NCBI RefSeq assembly: GCF_013778505.1
Contig: NZ_JAAOWU010000014.1
Location: 1 to 64,000 of the forward strand
Direction of reading: 5' to 3'
Length of the DNA: 64,000 nucleotides
DNA from: Pseudomonas sivasensis
GTDB taxonomy: Bacteria; Pseudomonadota; Gammaproteobacteria; Pseudomonadales; Pseudomonadaceae
In this document: positions 1 through 9,302 of the stretch, piece by piece
Layout: every line of letters begins with the position of its first letter
Position numbering within the stretch: position 1 is the stretch's first letter
Position numbers and translations under genes: made by a program
The notes under the pieces: model-generated
The model's database searches: none
Told to the model about the DNA's origin: nothing
What the model saw: only the letters and a program-made list of their open reading frames with translations

Positions 1-220
1 TTCAACTTCCTTTTGGCTTCGATGAACTGAAGCAACTTACTGCCGAAAACTGCGCAACTCATTGTTTACCAAGGAGTTTTCCGTTTCGACTGCGCCGGAA
101 GTGGGGCGAATTATAGGCTCCCAGAATCTCACGTCAACCTTTTAATTTGCTATACCTATCAATTGGCTATGATTGATTAAAAAATGGTCAACCGAGCGCA
201 TTATATATAGAACAGAACAT
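1..220. other. Left-edge non-coding stretch
   Basis: No coding region is supported here. The right half (about 120-215) is AT-rich and lies downstream of the minus-strand CoA-transferase gene. I see no convincing hairpin followed by a T-run for that gene, and no tRNA or rRNA signature. Confidence 0.4.
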
Positions 221-1441
221 CTAGATGACACCTGCCCCCCTTAAAGCAGCCACATTCGCAGCCCCCAACCCGAGCACACGCTGTAGTACCTGAGCTGTAT
301 GCTCACCCAACAGCGGAGGCGCACTGCGGTACTCCACAGGCGTCTTGGACAACCGAATGGGGCTGGCAACCTGAGGCACCATCCCCGCCAGCGCATGTGG
401 TAGCTGCATAGCCAACCCACGCGCCTTGACCTGCGGATCAGCAAACACCTGCGCCAAATCATTGATCGGCCCACAAGGCACACCCACCCGCTCCAGCCGC
501 GACACCCACTCAGCCGTCGTTTTGAAGACAGTAGCCTGGCGAATCAACGGAATCAGCTCTGCACGGTTAGCCACTCGTACCTTATTAGTAGAGAAGCGCG
601 GATCATCCGCCCACTGCGGCTGACCAGCCACTTCGGCGAACTTGCGAAACTGGCTGTCATTTCCCACCGTCAGAATGAAATCACCATCGGCTGTAGGGAA
701 GTCCTGATAAGGCACGATATTCGGATGAGCGTTACCCAGACGCTTTGGGGACACCCCTGTCGTTAGGTAATTCATCGCCTGATTAGCCAGACACGCCACC
801 TGCACATCAAGCAATGCCATATCGATATGCTGACCACCACCGTCGTGATCGCGATGCGCCAGCGCAGCAAGAATCGCCACCGTCGAGTAGAGCCCAGTAA
901 GGATGTCAGTTAACGCCACCCCAACCTTCACCGGCCCCGCACCCTCATCACCCTCCGGTCGACCGGTCAGACTCATCAGCCCGCCCAGCCCCTGGATCAT
1001 GAAGTCGTAGCCCGCACGGCCGGCATACGGTCCGGTCTGGCCAAACCCAGTGATGGAGCAATAGATCAACTCCGGATTAACGGCCTTGAGTGACTCATAG
1101 TCCAGCCCATATGCCGCCAGGCCACCGACCTTGAAGTTCTCGATCAGGATGTCGGACTTGGCCGCCAGGTCCCGCACCAATTGCTGACCCTCCGGTTGCG
1201 TAAAATCGATAGTCACCGACTCTTTATTACGATTAGCGGATAGGTAGTACGCCGCCTCACTGGTGTTCTCGCCATAAGCATCCTTAAGGAAGGGCGGGCC
1301 CCAAGCACGCGTATCGTCACCGTTACCGGGACGCTCGACCTTGATCACCTCAGCCCCAAGATCCGCAAGAATCTGTCCGGACCAAGGGCCCGCCAACACT
1401 CGCGACAAATCCAGTACCCGCAGATGCGAAAGCGCGCCCAT
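221..1441 (-). CDS. gcdG: CaiB/BaiF family III CoA-transferase (glutarate-associated)
   Basis: A 406-residue family III CoA-transferase, the usual length for a CaiB/BaiF protein. The N-terminus has the LxVLDLSRVLAGPW block and the AEVIKVERPGNGDDTR stretch typical of the family; the DIL segment near residues 175-180 carries the expected catalytic Asp region (VGVALTDILTG). It lies 12 bases downstream of gcdH on the same strand, as in other Pseudomonas, so an operon is likely. By context it should activate glutarate to glutaryl-CoA using a CoA donor such as succinyl-CoA, feeding GcdH during lysine/5-aminovalerate/glutarate breakdown. The family assignment is firm; the substrate is inferred from the neighbour. 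Confidence 0.9.
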   Translation of the reverse strand: MGALSHLRVLDLSRVLAGPWSGQILADLGAEVIKVERPGNGDDTRAWGPPFLKDAYGENTSEAAYYLSANRNKESVTIDFTQPEGQQLVRDLAAKSDILIENFKVGGLAAYGLDYESLKAVNPELIYCSITGFGQTGPYAGRAGYDFMIQGLGGLMSLTGRPEGDEGAGPVKVGVALTDILTGLYSTVAILAALAHRDHDGGGQHIDMALLDVQVACLANQAMNYLTTGVSPKRLGNAHPNIVPYQDFPTADGDFILTVGNDSQFRKFAEVAGQPQWADDPRFSTNKVRVANRAELIPLIRQATVFKTTAEWVSRLERVGVPCGPINDLAQVFADPQVKARGLAMQLPHALAGMVPQVASPIRLSKTPVEYRSAPPLLGEHTAQVLQRVLGLGAANVAALRGAGVI

Positions 1442-1453
1442 ACCGCTCTCCTA

Positions 1454-2635
1454 TTAATAGAACGCCTGAAGACCGGTTTGCGCGCGCCCCAGAATCAAGG
1501 CGTGAACGTCATGTGTGCCCTCATAGGTGTTAACCACTTCAAGATTCACCAAATGACGCGCCACCCCGAACTCGTCGGAAATCCCATTGCCACCCAACAT
1601 GTCCCGCGCCATACGAGCGATATCCAAAGACTTGCCGCACGAGTTGCGCTTCATGATCGACGTAATCTCAACCGCAGCCGTTCCCTCATCCTTCATACGC
1701 CCCAGACGCAAGCAACCTTGCAGCGCCAGAGTGATCTCGGTCTGCATATCCGCCAGTTTCTTTTGGATCAGTTGGGTAGCCGCCAATGGACGACCGAACT
1801 GCTGACGATCAAGCGTGTATTGGCGAGCGGTGTGCCAGCAGAACTCGGCAGCCCCCAACGCCCCCCAGGAGATGCCATAGCGCGCCGAGTTAAGGCAGGT
1901 GAAAGGACCTTTCAAGCCACGCACATCCGGGAAAATGTTCTCTTCCGGCACAAACACGTTGTCCATCACGATCTCACCAGTAATAGAGGCGCGAAGGCCG
2001 ACCTTGCCGTGAATCGCTGGCGCACTCAGGCCCTTCCAGCCTTTCTCCAAGACAAAACCACGGATATCACCGGCGTCATCCTTACCCCACACTACAAACA
2101 CGTCTGCAATCGGGCTATTGGTGATCCACATCTTGGCGCCCGTAAGGCTGTAGCCGCCGTCCACTTTGCGCGCACGCGTAATCATCGCGCCTGGATCAGA
2201 GCCGTGGTTAGGCTCGGTCAAACCAAAACAGCCAATCCATTCGCCGGAGGCCAGCTTGGGCAAGTACTTCTGCTTTTGCGCTTCGGTGCCGAACTCATTG
2301 ATAGGCACCATTACCAATGACGACTGAACACTCATCATGGAACGGTAACCGGAGTCGACGCGCTCAACTTCACGCGCAATCAACCCGTAACTGACATAGT
2401 TCAAGCCACTGCCACCGTACTGCTCAGGAATCATCGCCCCCAGCAAGCCGGTTTCACCCATTTCACGGAAAATCGCCGGATCTGTTTTTTCATGGCGGAA
2501 GGCTTCGAGAACACGGGGCGCCAGCTTGTCCTGGGCAAATTGCTCAGCACTGTCACGCACCATGCGCTCTTCTTCGGTGAGCTGTTGATCCAGCAGTAGC
2601 GGATCGATCCAGTTAAAGCTTGCCTTGCCAGCCAT
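1454..2635 (-). CDS. gcdH: Glutaryl-CoA dehydrogenase
   Basis: FAD-dependent acyl-CoA dehydrogenase of 393 residues that oxidises and decarboxylates glutaryl-CoA to crotonyl-CoA in lysine, hydroxylysine and tryptophan degradation. Visible hallmarks: FNWIDPLLLDQQLTEEE at the N-terminus as in mitochondrial GCDH, the YRSMMSVQSSL segment with the Arg associated with decarboxylation, the FGLTEPNHGSDPG flavin-loop motif, and NTYEGTHDVH near the C-terminus with the catalytic Glu. The start is the ATG at 2635. It is divergent from the LysR gene at 2792 and probably heads an operon with the CoA-transferase. Confidence 0.96.
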   Translation of the reverse strand: MAGKASFNWIDPLLLDQQLTEEERMVRDSAEQFAQDKLAPRVLEAFRHEKTDPAIFREMGETGLLGAMIPEQYGGSGLNYVSYGLIAREVERVDSGYRSMMSVQSSLVMVPINEFGTEAQKQKYLPKLASGEWIGCFGLTEPNHGSDPGAMITRARKVDGGYSLTGAKMWITNSPIADVFVVWGKDDAGDIRGFVLEKGWKGLSAPAIHGKVGLRASITGEIVMDNVFVPEENIFPDVRGLKGPFTCLNSARYGISWGALGAAEFCWHTARQYTLDRQQFGRPLAATQLIQKKLADMQTEITLALQGCLRLGRMKDEGTAAVEITSIMKRNSCGKSLDIARMARDMLGGNGISDEFGVARHLVNLEVVNTYEGTHDVHALILGRAQTGLQAFY

Positions 2636-2791
2636 GAATAAGTCCTCGCAAAGAAATCAGATGTCGTGGGGGGAGCCTAGGCCGAGCGAGCGGGGAGAGC
2701 AAACGAGGTTTCCGCATAGCCTTGTGCTAATTTCTCACTCCGTAACACTCAGAAACTGCGCAAGCGCGCTTTATATGTGAGTACAACGTAC

Positions 2792-3691
2792 ATGCGCAGA
2801 AAAATACCAAGCACAACCGCCCTCGTCAGTTTTGAAGCGGCCGCACGCCACGAGAGCTTTACCAAGGCTGCGCACGAGCTCTCCATTACCCAGGGTGCCA
2901 TTTGTCGGCAGATAGCCAGCCTAGAGGAGTTTTTGAGTGTCGAGCTATTTCGGCGATCACGGCGTGGGGTAAAGCTGACGGAAGCAGGTCTGTCCTACAG
3001 CCGCAGAGTGGCAACTCAGCTGGATGCCGTGGAACGCGACACCCTGTCAGTCATGGGCCAGCAGGGCGCCAACACTATCGAGTTGGCCGTAGTACCCACC
3101 TTTGGTACCCAATGGTTGATCCCTCGCCTCAAGGACTTTCAACGGCAGCACCCAGAGGTGACTGTAAATCTGACCAACCGCACACGCCCCTTTCTGTTCG
3201 CCGATACCGACTTCGACGCGGCGATCTACTTCGGCGACGCTGATTGGTCCGGCACCGAGTCCCACCGGCTGCTGGGAGAAAATCCCGTCCCCGTGTGCAG
3301 CCCGCGCCTTTTGGGTGACCGCAACCGTTTCACGCCACAGGAGATCGGGGAACTGCCATTGCTTCAGCAGACCACCCGTCCGTACGCCTGGCGCCAATGG
3401 TTCAACGCTCAGCAGTTGAACGTCCCGCGCGACATGACAGGCCCGCGTTACGAGCTATTCTCGATGCTGTCCCAAGCAGCCATGCACGACATGGGCATTG
3501 CGCTGATCCCACCGTTCCTGATCCAGCGAGAACTGGACGAGCATCAACTGGTGATCGCCAACCCTGACGCGCTAACAAGCACCAAGGCTTATTACCTGAT
3601 GATTCCTGACAGGAAAGTCGAATCAGCCTCATTGCAGGCGTTTCGGGACTGGCTCATTGACCAATCCCAGCGCTATAGCCCCAGCAATTAA
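2792..3691 (+). CDS. gcdR: LysR-type regulator GcdR
   Basis: LysR-type regulator of about 299 residues. An N-terminal winged helix-turn-helix (FEAAARHESFTKAAHELSITQGAICRQIASLE) is followed by a substrate-binding domain from roughly residue 90. The protein resembles GcvA-type members (TALVSFEAAARH). It is divergent from gcdH, the standard arrangement for a LysR activator of glutarate genes. I chose the ATG at 2792 because MRRKIPSTTALVSF matches the usual family start; an in-frame GTG at 2777 would add five residues. The 156-base divergent region presumably holds the operator. The inducer is not readable from sequence; glutarate or glutaryl-CoA is an inference. Confidence 0.9.
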   Translation: MRRKIPSTTALVSFEAAARHESFTKAAHELSITQGAICRQIASLEEFLSVELFRRSRRGVKLTEAGLSYSRRVATQLDAVERDTLSVMGQQGANTIELAVVPTFGTQWLIPRLKDFQRQHPEVTVNLTNRTRPFLFADTDFDAAIYFGDADWSGTESHRLLGENPVPVCSPRLLGDRNRFTPQEIGELPLLQQTTRPYAWRQWFNAQQLNVPRDMTGPRYELFSMLSQAAMHDMGIALIPPFLIQRELDEHQLVIANPDALTSTKAYYLMIPDRKVESASLQAFRDWLIDQSQRYSPSN

Positions 3692-3708
3692 AGGCCAAAG
3701 CCCTCATG

Positions 3709-3733
3709 CTGACTTTGTAGTCAGTTAATTTTT
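3709..3733 (+). terminator. Weak hairpin plus T-run after gcdR
   Basis: CTGAC (3709-3713) pairs with GTCAG (3720-3724), followed by TTAATTTTT. The five-pair stem is short, so this is a modest terminator candidate 18 bases after the gcdR stop codon. Confidence 0.35.
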
Positions 3734-4143
3734 GATCCTACAGATATACGTATATGTCGCATTTTCACAGACTGTATCTATCCATCAAAAATAGGGCTTA
3801 ACACCATGATTTTAGTGGCTTGCAGCGACTCCAACAGGCCAATGCCCGACTATTCACATCAATCATGGGCAAACACCAAAAAAACACCTAGGGCCCTTTA
3901 ATTACCTGTATTTAAAGAGGTTATTTCAGCATGTTGCGACAATCAGTCACAGGGTGACTTGTAGTTAATTTTTCGTCACCCGTCATAATCCCTTGAAGGC
4001 CGTAAAGTTCGCCTGCAAAATGCCGCGCCCCGCTGTCATTTCAGCGGGATCGTGCTGATCGGCCGCCCCAGTTGCGCCACTCGCGGTGCACTGGCCTTTT
4101 TACAAAAAGATCAAAAGCAAAAAGATCATGCAGGAGATTTGAC
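3734..4143. promoter_or_regulatory. gcdR-pntAA intergenic region with dyads
   Basis: This stretch holds no gene. It has a perfect 12-base palindrome ATATACGTATAT at 3744-3755, and a dyad GGGTGAC (3952-3958) / GTCACCC (3975-3981) with a further GTCAC at 3946-3950. A -10-like CATAAT follows at 3984-3989. The dyad therefore sits about where the -35 region of a pntAA promoter would be. The AGGAGA ribosome-binding site at 4131-4136 precedes the GTG start at 4144. The promoter call is inference from position. Confidence 0.4.
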
Positions 4144-5265
4144 GTGCACATTGGTGTTCCTCTCGAAACCCAGACCGGTGAAACGCGGGTGGCTGCCACC
4201 CCGGAAACCATCAAGAAGCTGATCGGCCAGGGCCATAAGGTCACTGTACAAAGCGGGGCTGGCCTGAAAGCCAGTGTCGTCGACAGTGCCTATGAAACGG
4301 CAGGCGCAACCATTGGCAGTGCCAACGATGCGTTCGGCGCCGAGCTGATCCTCAAGGTGGTAGCGCCCAGCGACAGCGAACTTACGCTGATCAAAAGCGG
4401 CACCGTTTTGGTGGGCATGCTCAATCCGTTCAGCAACGAAACCATTGCCAAGCTGGCGGAGAAGGGCATCACCGCTTTCGCTCTTGAAGCCGCGCCACGC
4501 ACTTCGCGGGCACAGAGCCTCGACGTGTTGTCGTCTCAGGCCAACATCGCGGGCTATAAAGCCGTACTGCTGGCTGCTCATCACTATCCGCGCTTCATGC
4601 CGATGCTGATGACCGCCGCCGGCACCGTCAAAGCCGCGCGCGTGCTGATCCTCGGCGCCGGTGTTGCTGGTCTGCAGGCGATTGCCACGGCGAAACGCCT
4701 GGGCGCAGTGATCGAAGCGTCTGACGTGCGCCCCGCCGTCAAAGAGCAAATTGAATCCCTCGGCGCCAAGTTCGTCGACGTGCCCTACGAGACTGACGAA
4801 GAACGCGAATGCGCCGTCGGCGTCGGTGGTTACGCACGCCCGATGCCAACCAGTTGGATGCAGCGCCAGGCCCTGGCCGTGCACGAGCGCGCCAAGCAAG
4901 CCGATATCGTCATCACCACCGCACTGATTCCCGGGCGTAAAGCACCCACACTGCTCAGCGCCGAGACCGTCGCGCAGATGAAGCCTGGCTCGGTGGTCAT
5001 CGACCTCGCCGCCGCCCAAGGTGGCAACTGCCCGCTCACCGTGGCTGACGAAACCGTCGTGGAAAACGGCGTGATCATCTGTGGCCCGACCAATCTCGCC
5101 GGTGCTGTCGCCGCCGACGCGTCAGCCTTGTACGCGCGCAACCTGCTGGACTTCCTGAAGCTGGTCTTCAACAAGGAAGGGCAGTTTGAACTCAACCTCG
5201 AAGACGACATAGTCGCCGCGTGCCTGATGTGCCGCGACGGCCAAGTCATCCGCAAAAACGCCTAA
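4144..5265 (+). CDS. pntAA: NAD(P) transhydrogenase subunit alpha part 1 (PntAA)
   Basis: Soluble NAD(H)-binding domain (dI) of the proton-translocating transhydrogenase, 373 residues, equal to the N-terminal two thirds of E. coli PntA. The alanine dehydrogenase/PNT N-terminal fold starts at HIGVPLETQTGETRVAATP, and the NAD-binding Rossmann motif reads LILGAGVAGLQAIATAKRLGA near residue 175-195. An upstream ATG at 4072 is in frame, but I chose the GTG at 4144: it has AGGAGA seven bases upstream and gives the conserved N-terminus. The operon continues with pntAB 15 bases downstream. The complex uses the proton gradient to reduce NADP+ with NADH. Confidence 0.95.
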   Translation: MHIGVPLETQTGETRVAATPETIKKLIGQGHKVTVQSGAGLKASVVDSAYETAGATIGSANDAFGAELILKVVAPSDSELTLIKSGTVLVGMLNPFSNETIAKLAEKGITAFALEAAPRTSRAQSLDVLSSQANIAGYKAVLLAAHHYPRFMPMLMTAAGTVKAARVLILGAGVAGLQAIATAKRLGAVIEASDVRPAVKEQIESLGAKFVDVPYETDEERECAVGVGGYARPMPTSWMQRQALAVHERAKQADIVITTALIPGRKAPTLLSAETVAQMKPGSVVIDLAAAQGGNCPLTVADETVVENGVIICGPTNLAGAVAADASALYARNLLDFLKLVFNKEGQFELNLEDDIVAACLMCRDGQVIRKNA

Positions 5266-5280
5266 GCAGGGATTCAGACG

Positions 5281-5604
5281 ATGGAAGAGCTTATCTCCCC
5301 CGGTATCTACAACCTGATCATCTTTGTGCTGGCGATTTATGTCGGTTACCACGTGGTCTGGAACGTTACCCCCGCGCTGCACACGCCATTGATGGCGGTG
5401 ACCAACGCCATTTCCGCGATTGTGATCGTCGGCGCCATGCTGGCCGCCGCCCTCACAGTGACACCATTGGGCAAGACCATGGGCACGCTGGCGGTCGCTT
5501 TGGCGGCAGTCAATGTGTTCGGCGGCTTCCTGGTGACTCGTAGGATGCTTGAGATGTTCAAGAAGAAAGCGCCCAAAGCTGTGAAAGAAGAGGTGCAGAA
5601 GTAA
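5281..5604 (+). CDS. pntAB: NAD(P) transhydrogenase subunit alpha part 2 (PntAB)
   Basis: A 107-residue membrane protein with three hydrophobic segments (IYNLIIFVLAIYVGYHVVW; the segment from TNAISAIVIVGAMLAAAL; the segment from TLAVALAAVNVFGGFLVTRRML) and a basic C-terminus. It corresponds to the membrane part of E. coli PntA, split off as in many alpha-proteobacteria and Pseudomonas. The stop TAA overlaps the pntB ATG by one base, so translation is probably coupled. Confidence 0.93.
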   Translation: MEELISPGIYNLIIFVLAIYVGYHVVWNVTPALHTPLMAVTNAISAIVIVGAMLAAALTVTPLGKTMGTLAVALAAVNVFGGFLVTRRMLEMFKKKAPKAVKEEVQK

Positions 5605-7040
5605 TGAGCATGAATCTGGTAACGACGCTCTACCTGATCGCGTCGATCTGCTTTATCCAGGCCCTTAAGGGCCTGTCGCACCCGACCACATCGCGACGCG
5701 GCAACCTGTTCGGAATGCTTGGCATGGCGCTGGCGGTGCTCACCACTGTGGGCCTCATCTATAAGCTGGGCGCTGAGCTCGCCACCGCCGGTATCGGCTA
5801 CGTAATCGTCGGCCTGTTGGTCGGTGGTACCGCAGGCTCGATCATGGCCAAGCGCGTAGAGATGACCAAGATGCCGGAGCTGGTTGCCTTCATGCACAGC
5901 ATGATCGGCCTGGCTGCGGTGTTTATCGCTATCGCAGCAGTGGTTGAGCCGCAATCGTTGGGCATCGTTAAGCACCTGGGCGATTCAATCCCTGCCGGTA
6001 ACCGCCTGGAACTGTTCCTCGGCGCTGCTATCGGTGCAATCACCTTCTCGGGTTCGGTGATCGCCTTCGGCAAACTGTCGGGCAAGTACAAGTTCCGCCT
6101 GTTTCAGGGCGCACCGGTACAGTTCGGCGGTCAGCACAAACTGAACCTGGTGCTGGGCCTGCTGACCCTCGGCCTGGGCCTGGCCTTTATGTTCACTGGC
6201 AACCTCACCGCCTTCGCGCTGATGCTGGCCCTGGCCTTCGTGCTGGGCGTGCTGATCATCATCCCAATCGGCGGCGCCGACATGCCGGTCGTCGTGTCGA
6301 TGCTCAACAGCTACTCCGGCTGGGCAGCGGCGGGTATCGGTTTCTCGCTGAACAACTCGATGCTGATCATCGCCGGCTCCCTGGTGGGCTCCAGCGGCGC
6401 GATCCTGTCGTACATCATGTGCAAGGCGATGAACCGTTCCTTCTTTAATGTACTGCTCGGCGGTTTCGGCAATGCGCCGGATGCCGGTGCTGCGGCAGGC
6501 TCGAAAGAAGCGCGCCCGGTGAAGTCCGGCTCGGCCGACGACGCAACCTTCCTGCTGACCAACGCCGACACCGTGATCATCGTTCCAGGCTACGGCTTAG
6601 CGGTGGCACGTGCGCAACACGCGCTGAAGGAACTGACCGAGAAGCTGACTCACCGCGGCGTGACCGTGAAGTACGCGATCCACCCGGTGGCAGGCCGCAT
6701 GCCTGGGCATATGAACGTCCTGCTGGCCGAGGCGGAAGTGCCTTACGACCAAGTGTTCGAAATGGAAGACATCAACTCGGAATTCGGCCAGGCCGACGTA
6801 GTCCTGGTGCTGGGCGCAAACGACGTGGTCAACCCGGCCGCGAAGAACGATCCGAACTCGCCAATTGCAGGGATGCCGATTCTGGAAGCCTTCAAGGCCA
6901 AAACCATCATCGTCAACAAGCGCTCGATGGCCAGCGGTTATGCCGGTTTGGATAACGAGTTGTTCTACTTGGACAAGACCATGATGGTCTTCGGTGACGC
7001 GAAGAAGGTCATCGAAGACATGGTCAAAGCCGTCGAGTAA
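5604..7040 (+). CDS. pntB: NAD(P) transhydrogenase subunit beta (PntB)
   Basis: A 478-residue protein with about nine membrane segments in the first 270 residues (domain II) and a C-terminal NADPH-binding domain III. The latter shows VIIVPGYGLAVARAQHAL, HPVAGRMPGHMNVLLAEA and VLVLGANDVVNPAA, all classical PntB motifs, with DNELFYLDKTMMVFGDAKK near the end. With PntAA and PntAB it forms the inner-membrane proton-pumping transhydrogenase. It is the last gene of the operon, followed by a clear terminator. Confidence 0.96.
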   Translation: MSMNLVTTLYLIASICFIQALKGLSHPTTSRRGNLFGMLGMALAVLTTVGLIYKLGAELATAGIGYVIVGLLVGGTAGSIMAKRVEMTKMPELVAFMHSMIGLAAVFIAIAAVVEPQSLGIVKHLGDSIPAGNRLELFLGAAIGAITFSGSVIAFGKLSGKYKFRLFQGAPVQFGGQHKLNLVLGLLTLGLGLAFMFTGNLTAFALMLALAFVLGVLIIIPIGGADMPVVVSMLNSYSGWAAAGIGFSLNNSMLIIAGSLVGSSGAILSYIMCKAMNRSFFNVLLGGFGNAPDAGAAAGSKEARPVKSGSADDATFLLTNADTVIIVPGYGLAVARAQHALKELTEKLTHRGVTVKYAIHPVAGRMPGHMNVLLAEAEVPYDQVFEMEDINSEFGQADVVLVLGANDVVNPAAKNDPNSPIAGMPILEAFKAKTIIVNKRSMASGYAGLDNELFYLDKTMMVFGDAKKVIEDMVKAVE

Positions 7041-7061
7041 CACTGCTTCAGCGCAATACTC

Positions 7062-7097
7062 AAAACCCCGGCCTGCGATAGGCTGGGGTTTTTTATT
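7062..7097 (+). terminator. Rho-independent terminator of the pnt operon
   Basis: AAAACCCCGGCC pairs with GGCTGGGGTTTT around a short loop, followed by TTATT. It begins 22 bases after the pntB stop codon. Confidence 0.85.
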
Positions 7098-7219
7098 ACC
7101 GCATGAAACCCGACCAAAGGCTCTAAAACACTACTCGGCATTCGACCATGGTAGCGGGCCGAAACTTTTTGAAATCACTACACTGCCCACCTTGCTTCCG
7201 TAGCCTGAGATAACAATTC

Positions 7220-8713
7220 ATGTACCGTGATCGTATCCGCTTGCCTTCGTTGTTGAACAAGGTCATGAGCGCGGCAGACGCCGCCGCACTGATCGAGGAC
7301 GGCATGACCGTCGGCATGAGTGGCTTCACCCGAGCCGGTGAAGCCAAGGCCGTCCCCCACGCCCTGGCCGAACGCGCCAAGACGTCCCCGCTGAAAATCA
7401 CCCTAATGACCGGTGCCAGCCTGGGTAATGACCTGGACAAGCAACTGACCGAAGCTGGCGTGCTGTCACGACGCATGCCGTTTCAAGTCGATAGCACGCT
7501 GCGCAAGGCAATCAATGCCGGCGAAGTCATGTTTATCGACCAGCATCTGTCGGAAACCGTCGAGCAACTGCGCAACAACCAGCTCAAGCTGCCAGACATT
7601 GCTGTGATCGAGGCCGTGGCGATCACCGAACAAGGGCATATCGTGCCCACCACCTCTGTGGGTAACTCGGCCAGCTTCGCGATTTTCGCCAAGCAGGTGA
7701 TCATCGAGATCAACCTGGCACACAACCCGAATCTCGAAGGGTTGCACGACATCTATATCCCAACCTACCGCCCGACTCGCACGCCGATCCCGCTGGTAAA
7801 GGTCGATGACCGCATCGGCAGCACCGCGATTCCCATCCCGCCGGAAAAGATTGTCGCCATTGTCATCACCAACCAGGCGGACTCAGCTTCTACTGTTACA
7901 CCTCCTGACAGTGACACCCAAGGGATCGCCAATCACTTGATTCACTTCCTCAAACAGGAAGTGGATGCCGGTCGCATGACCAACAAGCTCGGCCCCCTGC
8001 AGGCGGGTATCGGAAACATCGCCAACGCGGTGATGTGCGGATTGATCGATTCGCCGTTCGAAGACCTGACGATGTATTCCGAAGTGCTGCAGGACTCGAC
8101 TTTCGACCTGATCGACGCCGGCAAGCTGAGCTTCGCGTCGGGCAGCTCGATCACGCTGTCGGAACGGCGCAACGCCGATGTGTTCGGCAATCTGGAACAC
8201 TACAAGGACAAGCTGGTGCTGCGTCCGCAGGAAATCTCCAACCACCCCGAAGTGGTCCGTCGCCTGGGCATTATCGGCATCAACACGGCGCTGGAGTTCG
8301 ACATCTACGGCAACGTCAACTCCACCCACGTCTGCGGCACGCGGATGATGAACGGCATTGGTGGCTCAGGCGATTTCGCGCGTAACGCGCACTTGGCGAT
8401 CTTCGTAACCAAGTCAATTGCCAAGGGTGGCGCGATTTCCAGCGTGGTGCCGATGGTCAGTCATGTGGACCATACCGAGCATGATGTCGACATCCTTGTC
8501 ACCGAAGTCGGCCTCGCTGACCTGCGCGGCCTGGCGCCACGGGAGCGCGCACGGGTGATCATCGACAACTGTGTGCACCCGGCGTACCGCGATGCGCTGA
8601 ACAATTACTTCAATGCGGCCTGCGCCATCGGCGGACACACCCCACACATCCTGCGCGAAGCACTGAGTTGGCACATTAACCTGGAAGAAACCGGGCATAT
8701 GCTCAAGGCTTGA
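7220..8713 (+). CDS. Acetyl-CoA hydrolase / succinyl-CoA:acetate-type CoA-transferase
   Basis: A 497-residue family I CoA-transferase of the Cat1/AarC/Ach1 type (acetyl-CoA hydrolase/transferase N- and C-terminal domains). The start region RLPSLLNKVMSAADAAALIEDGMTVGMSGFTRAG is characteristic. The catalytic Glu is expected in TSVGNSASF...IIEINLAHN (about residues 140-165), and the C-terminal glycine motif reads NGIGGSGDFARNA. Members move CoA between succinyl-CoA or propionyl-CoA and acetate; the exact pair cannot be read here. A homologous gene, PA5445 by my recollection, exists in P. aeruginosa. It stands alone, with its own upstream gap after the pnt terminator. Confidence 0.9.
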   Translation: MYRDRIRLPSLLNKVMSAADAAALIEDGMTVGMSGFTRAGEAKAVPHALAERAKTSPLKITLMTGASLGNDLDKQLTEAGVLSRRMPFQVDSTLRKAINAGEVMFIDQHLSETVEQLRNNQLKLPDIAVIEAVAITEQGHIVPTTSVGNSASFAIFAKQVIIEINLAHNPNLEGLHDIYIPTYRPTRTPIPLVKVDDRIGSTAIPIPPEKIVAIVITNQADSASTVTPPDSDTQGIANHLIHFLKQEVDAGRMTNKLGPLQAGIGNIANAVMCGLIDSPFEDLTMYSEVLQDSTFDLIDAGKLSFASGSSITLSERRNADVFGNLEHYKDKLVLRPQEISNHPEVVRRLGIIGINTALEFDIYGNVNSTHVCGTRMMNGIGGSGDFARNAHLAIFVTKSIAKGGAISSVVPMVSHVDHTEHDVDILVTEVGLADLRGLAPRERARVIIDNCVHPAYRDALNNYFNAACAIGGHTPHILREALSWHINLEETGHMLKA

Positions 8714-9031
8714 TTGATACAGATCCGGGCTGATGCAAACACACCTTCATCAGCTCGGCTTCCTGATCGTCACTTCTTAATAAAACTGTACTGCTGTACT
8801 GGTCTTTTCCGACAGAAAAATCTTACGCATATCCCCATAACTACCAATTTCGCACCATTAAAGTGCAGACAAGTACAGTTGCCCCATTTTCGTACCGTAC
8901 AGCACCTATAAACAGTTAACTGGCCCCTCACAATACAGGTGAACTGTATCTAGAGAGTCTTGCGCCGGAGGAGGATCATTGGCATCAGTTAAACCACTAC
9001 CTAATGCCGCCATAAGCGGAAGGATGTCATC
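8714..9031. promoter_or_regulatory. DUF1127 upstream region with repeated CTGTAC/GTACAG motifs
   Basis: No gene is seen here. CTGTAC occurs at 8786-8791 and again at 8794-8799, an eight-base tandem step. GTACAG occurs at 8873-8878 and 8897-8902. An inverted pair ATACAG (8933-8938) / CTGTAT (8944-8949) has a five-base spacer. The same hexamer recurs before the next transcription unit at 9384 and 9414. This density suggests an operator array for one regulator, possibly of the GntR/MocR class, but no such regulator is in the window. A dyad GCTGATG (8729-8735) / CATCAGC (8748-8754) follows the preceding gene without a T-run. Confidence 0.5.
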
Positions 9032-9247
9032 ATGGAACGTACACTCAGTTCCGAACTGTTCTTCGAAGAAAAAGCTGTAAACACCCAGGCTTCCATGCCT
9101 TTGCGCGTTCTGGCCAACCTGATGTTGTGGCAGCGCCGCATCTCCAGCCGCCACCAACTGGCTCGTCTGGATTCGCGTCTGCTGGCTGACGCCGGTATCA
9201 GCGAAGCTCAACGCTACGAAGAGCTGAGCAAGCCGTTCTGGCGCTAA
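9032..9247 (+). CDS. DUF1127 domain small protein
   Basis: A 71-residue basic protein with the DUF1127 pattern in its C-terminal half: a WQRRISSRHQLARLDSRLLADAGIS segment of the form W..R...R.qLa.LdDR.L.DiGis, then ..A..EA.KPFWR. DUF1127 proteins are small, Arg-rich and mostly uncharacterised; some alpha-proteobacterial members bind RNA or affect phosphate and stress traits. The ATG at 9032 follows GGAAGGATG about 9 bases upstream. A strong terminator follows at 9303, so it is probably monocistronic. Its upstream region carries an array of GTACAG motifs shared with the next cluster. Confidence 0.85.
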   Translation: MERTLSSELFFEEKAVNTQASMPLRVLANLMLWQRRISSRHQLARLDSRLLADAGISEAQRYEELSKPFWR

Positions 9248-9302
9248 TTAGCGCTCGCTGGCCCTGACCCACCGGGTCCACTGCCAGCACTGATTTGTCA
9301 AA

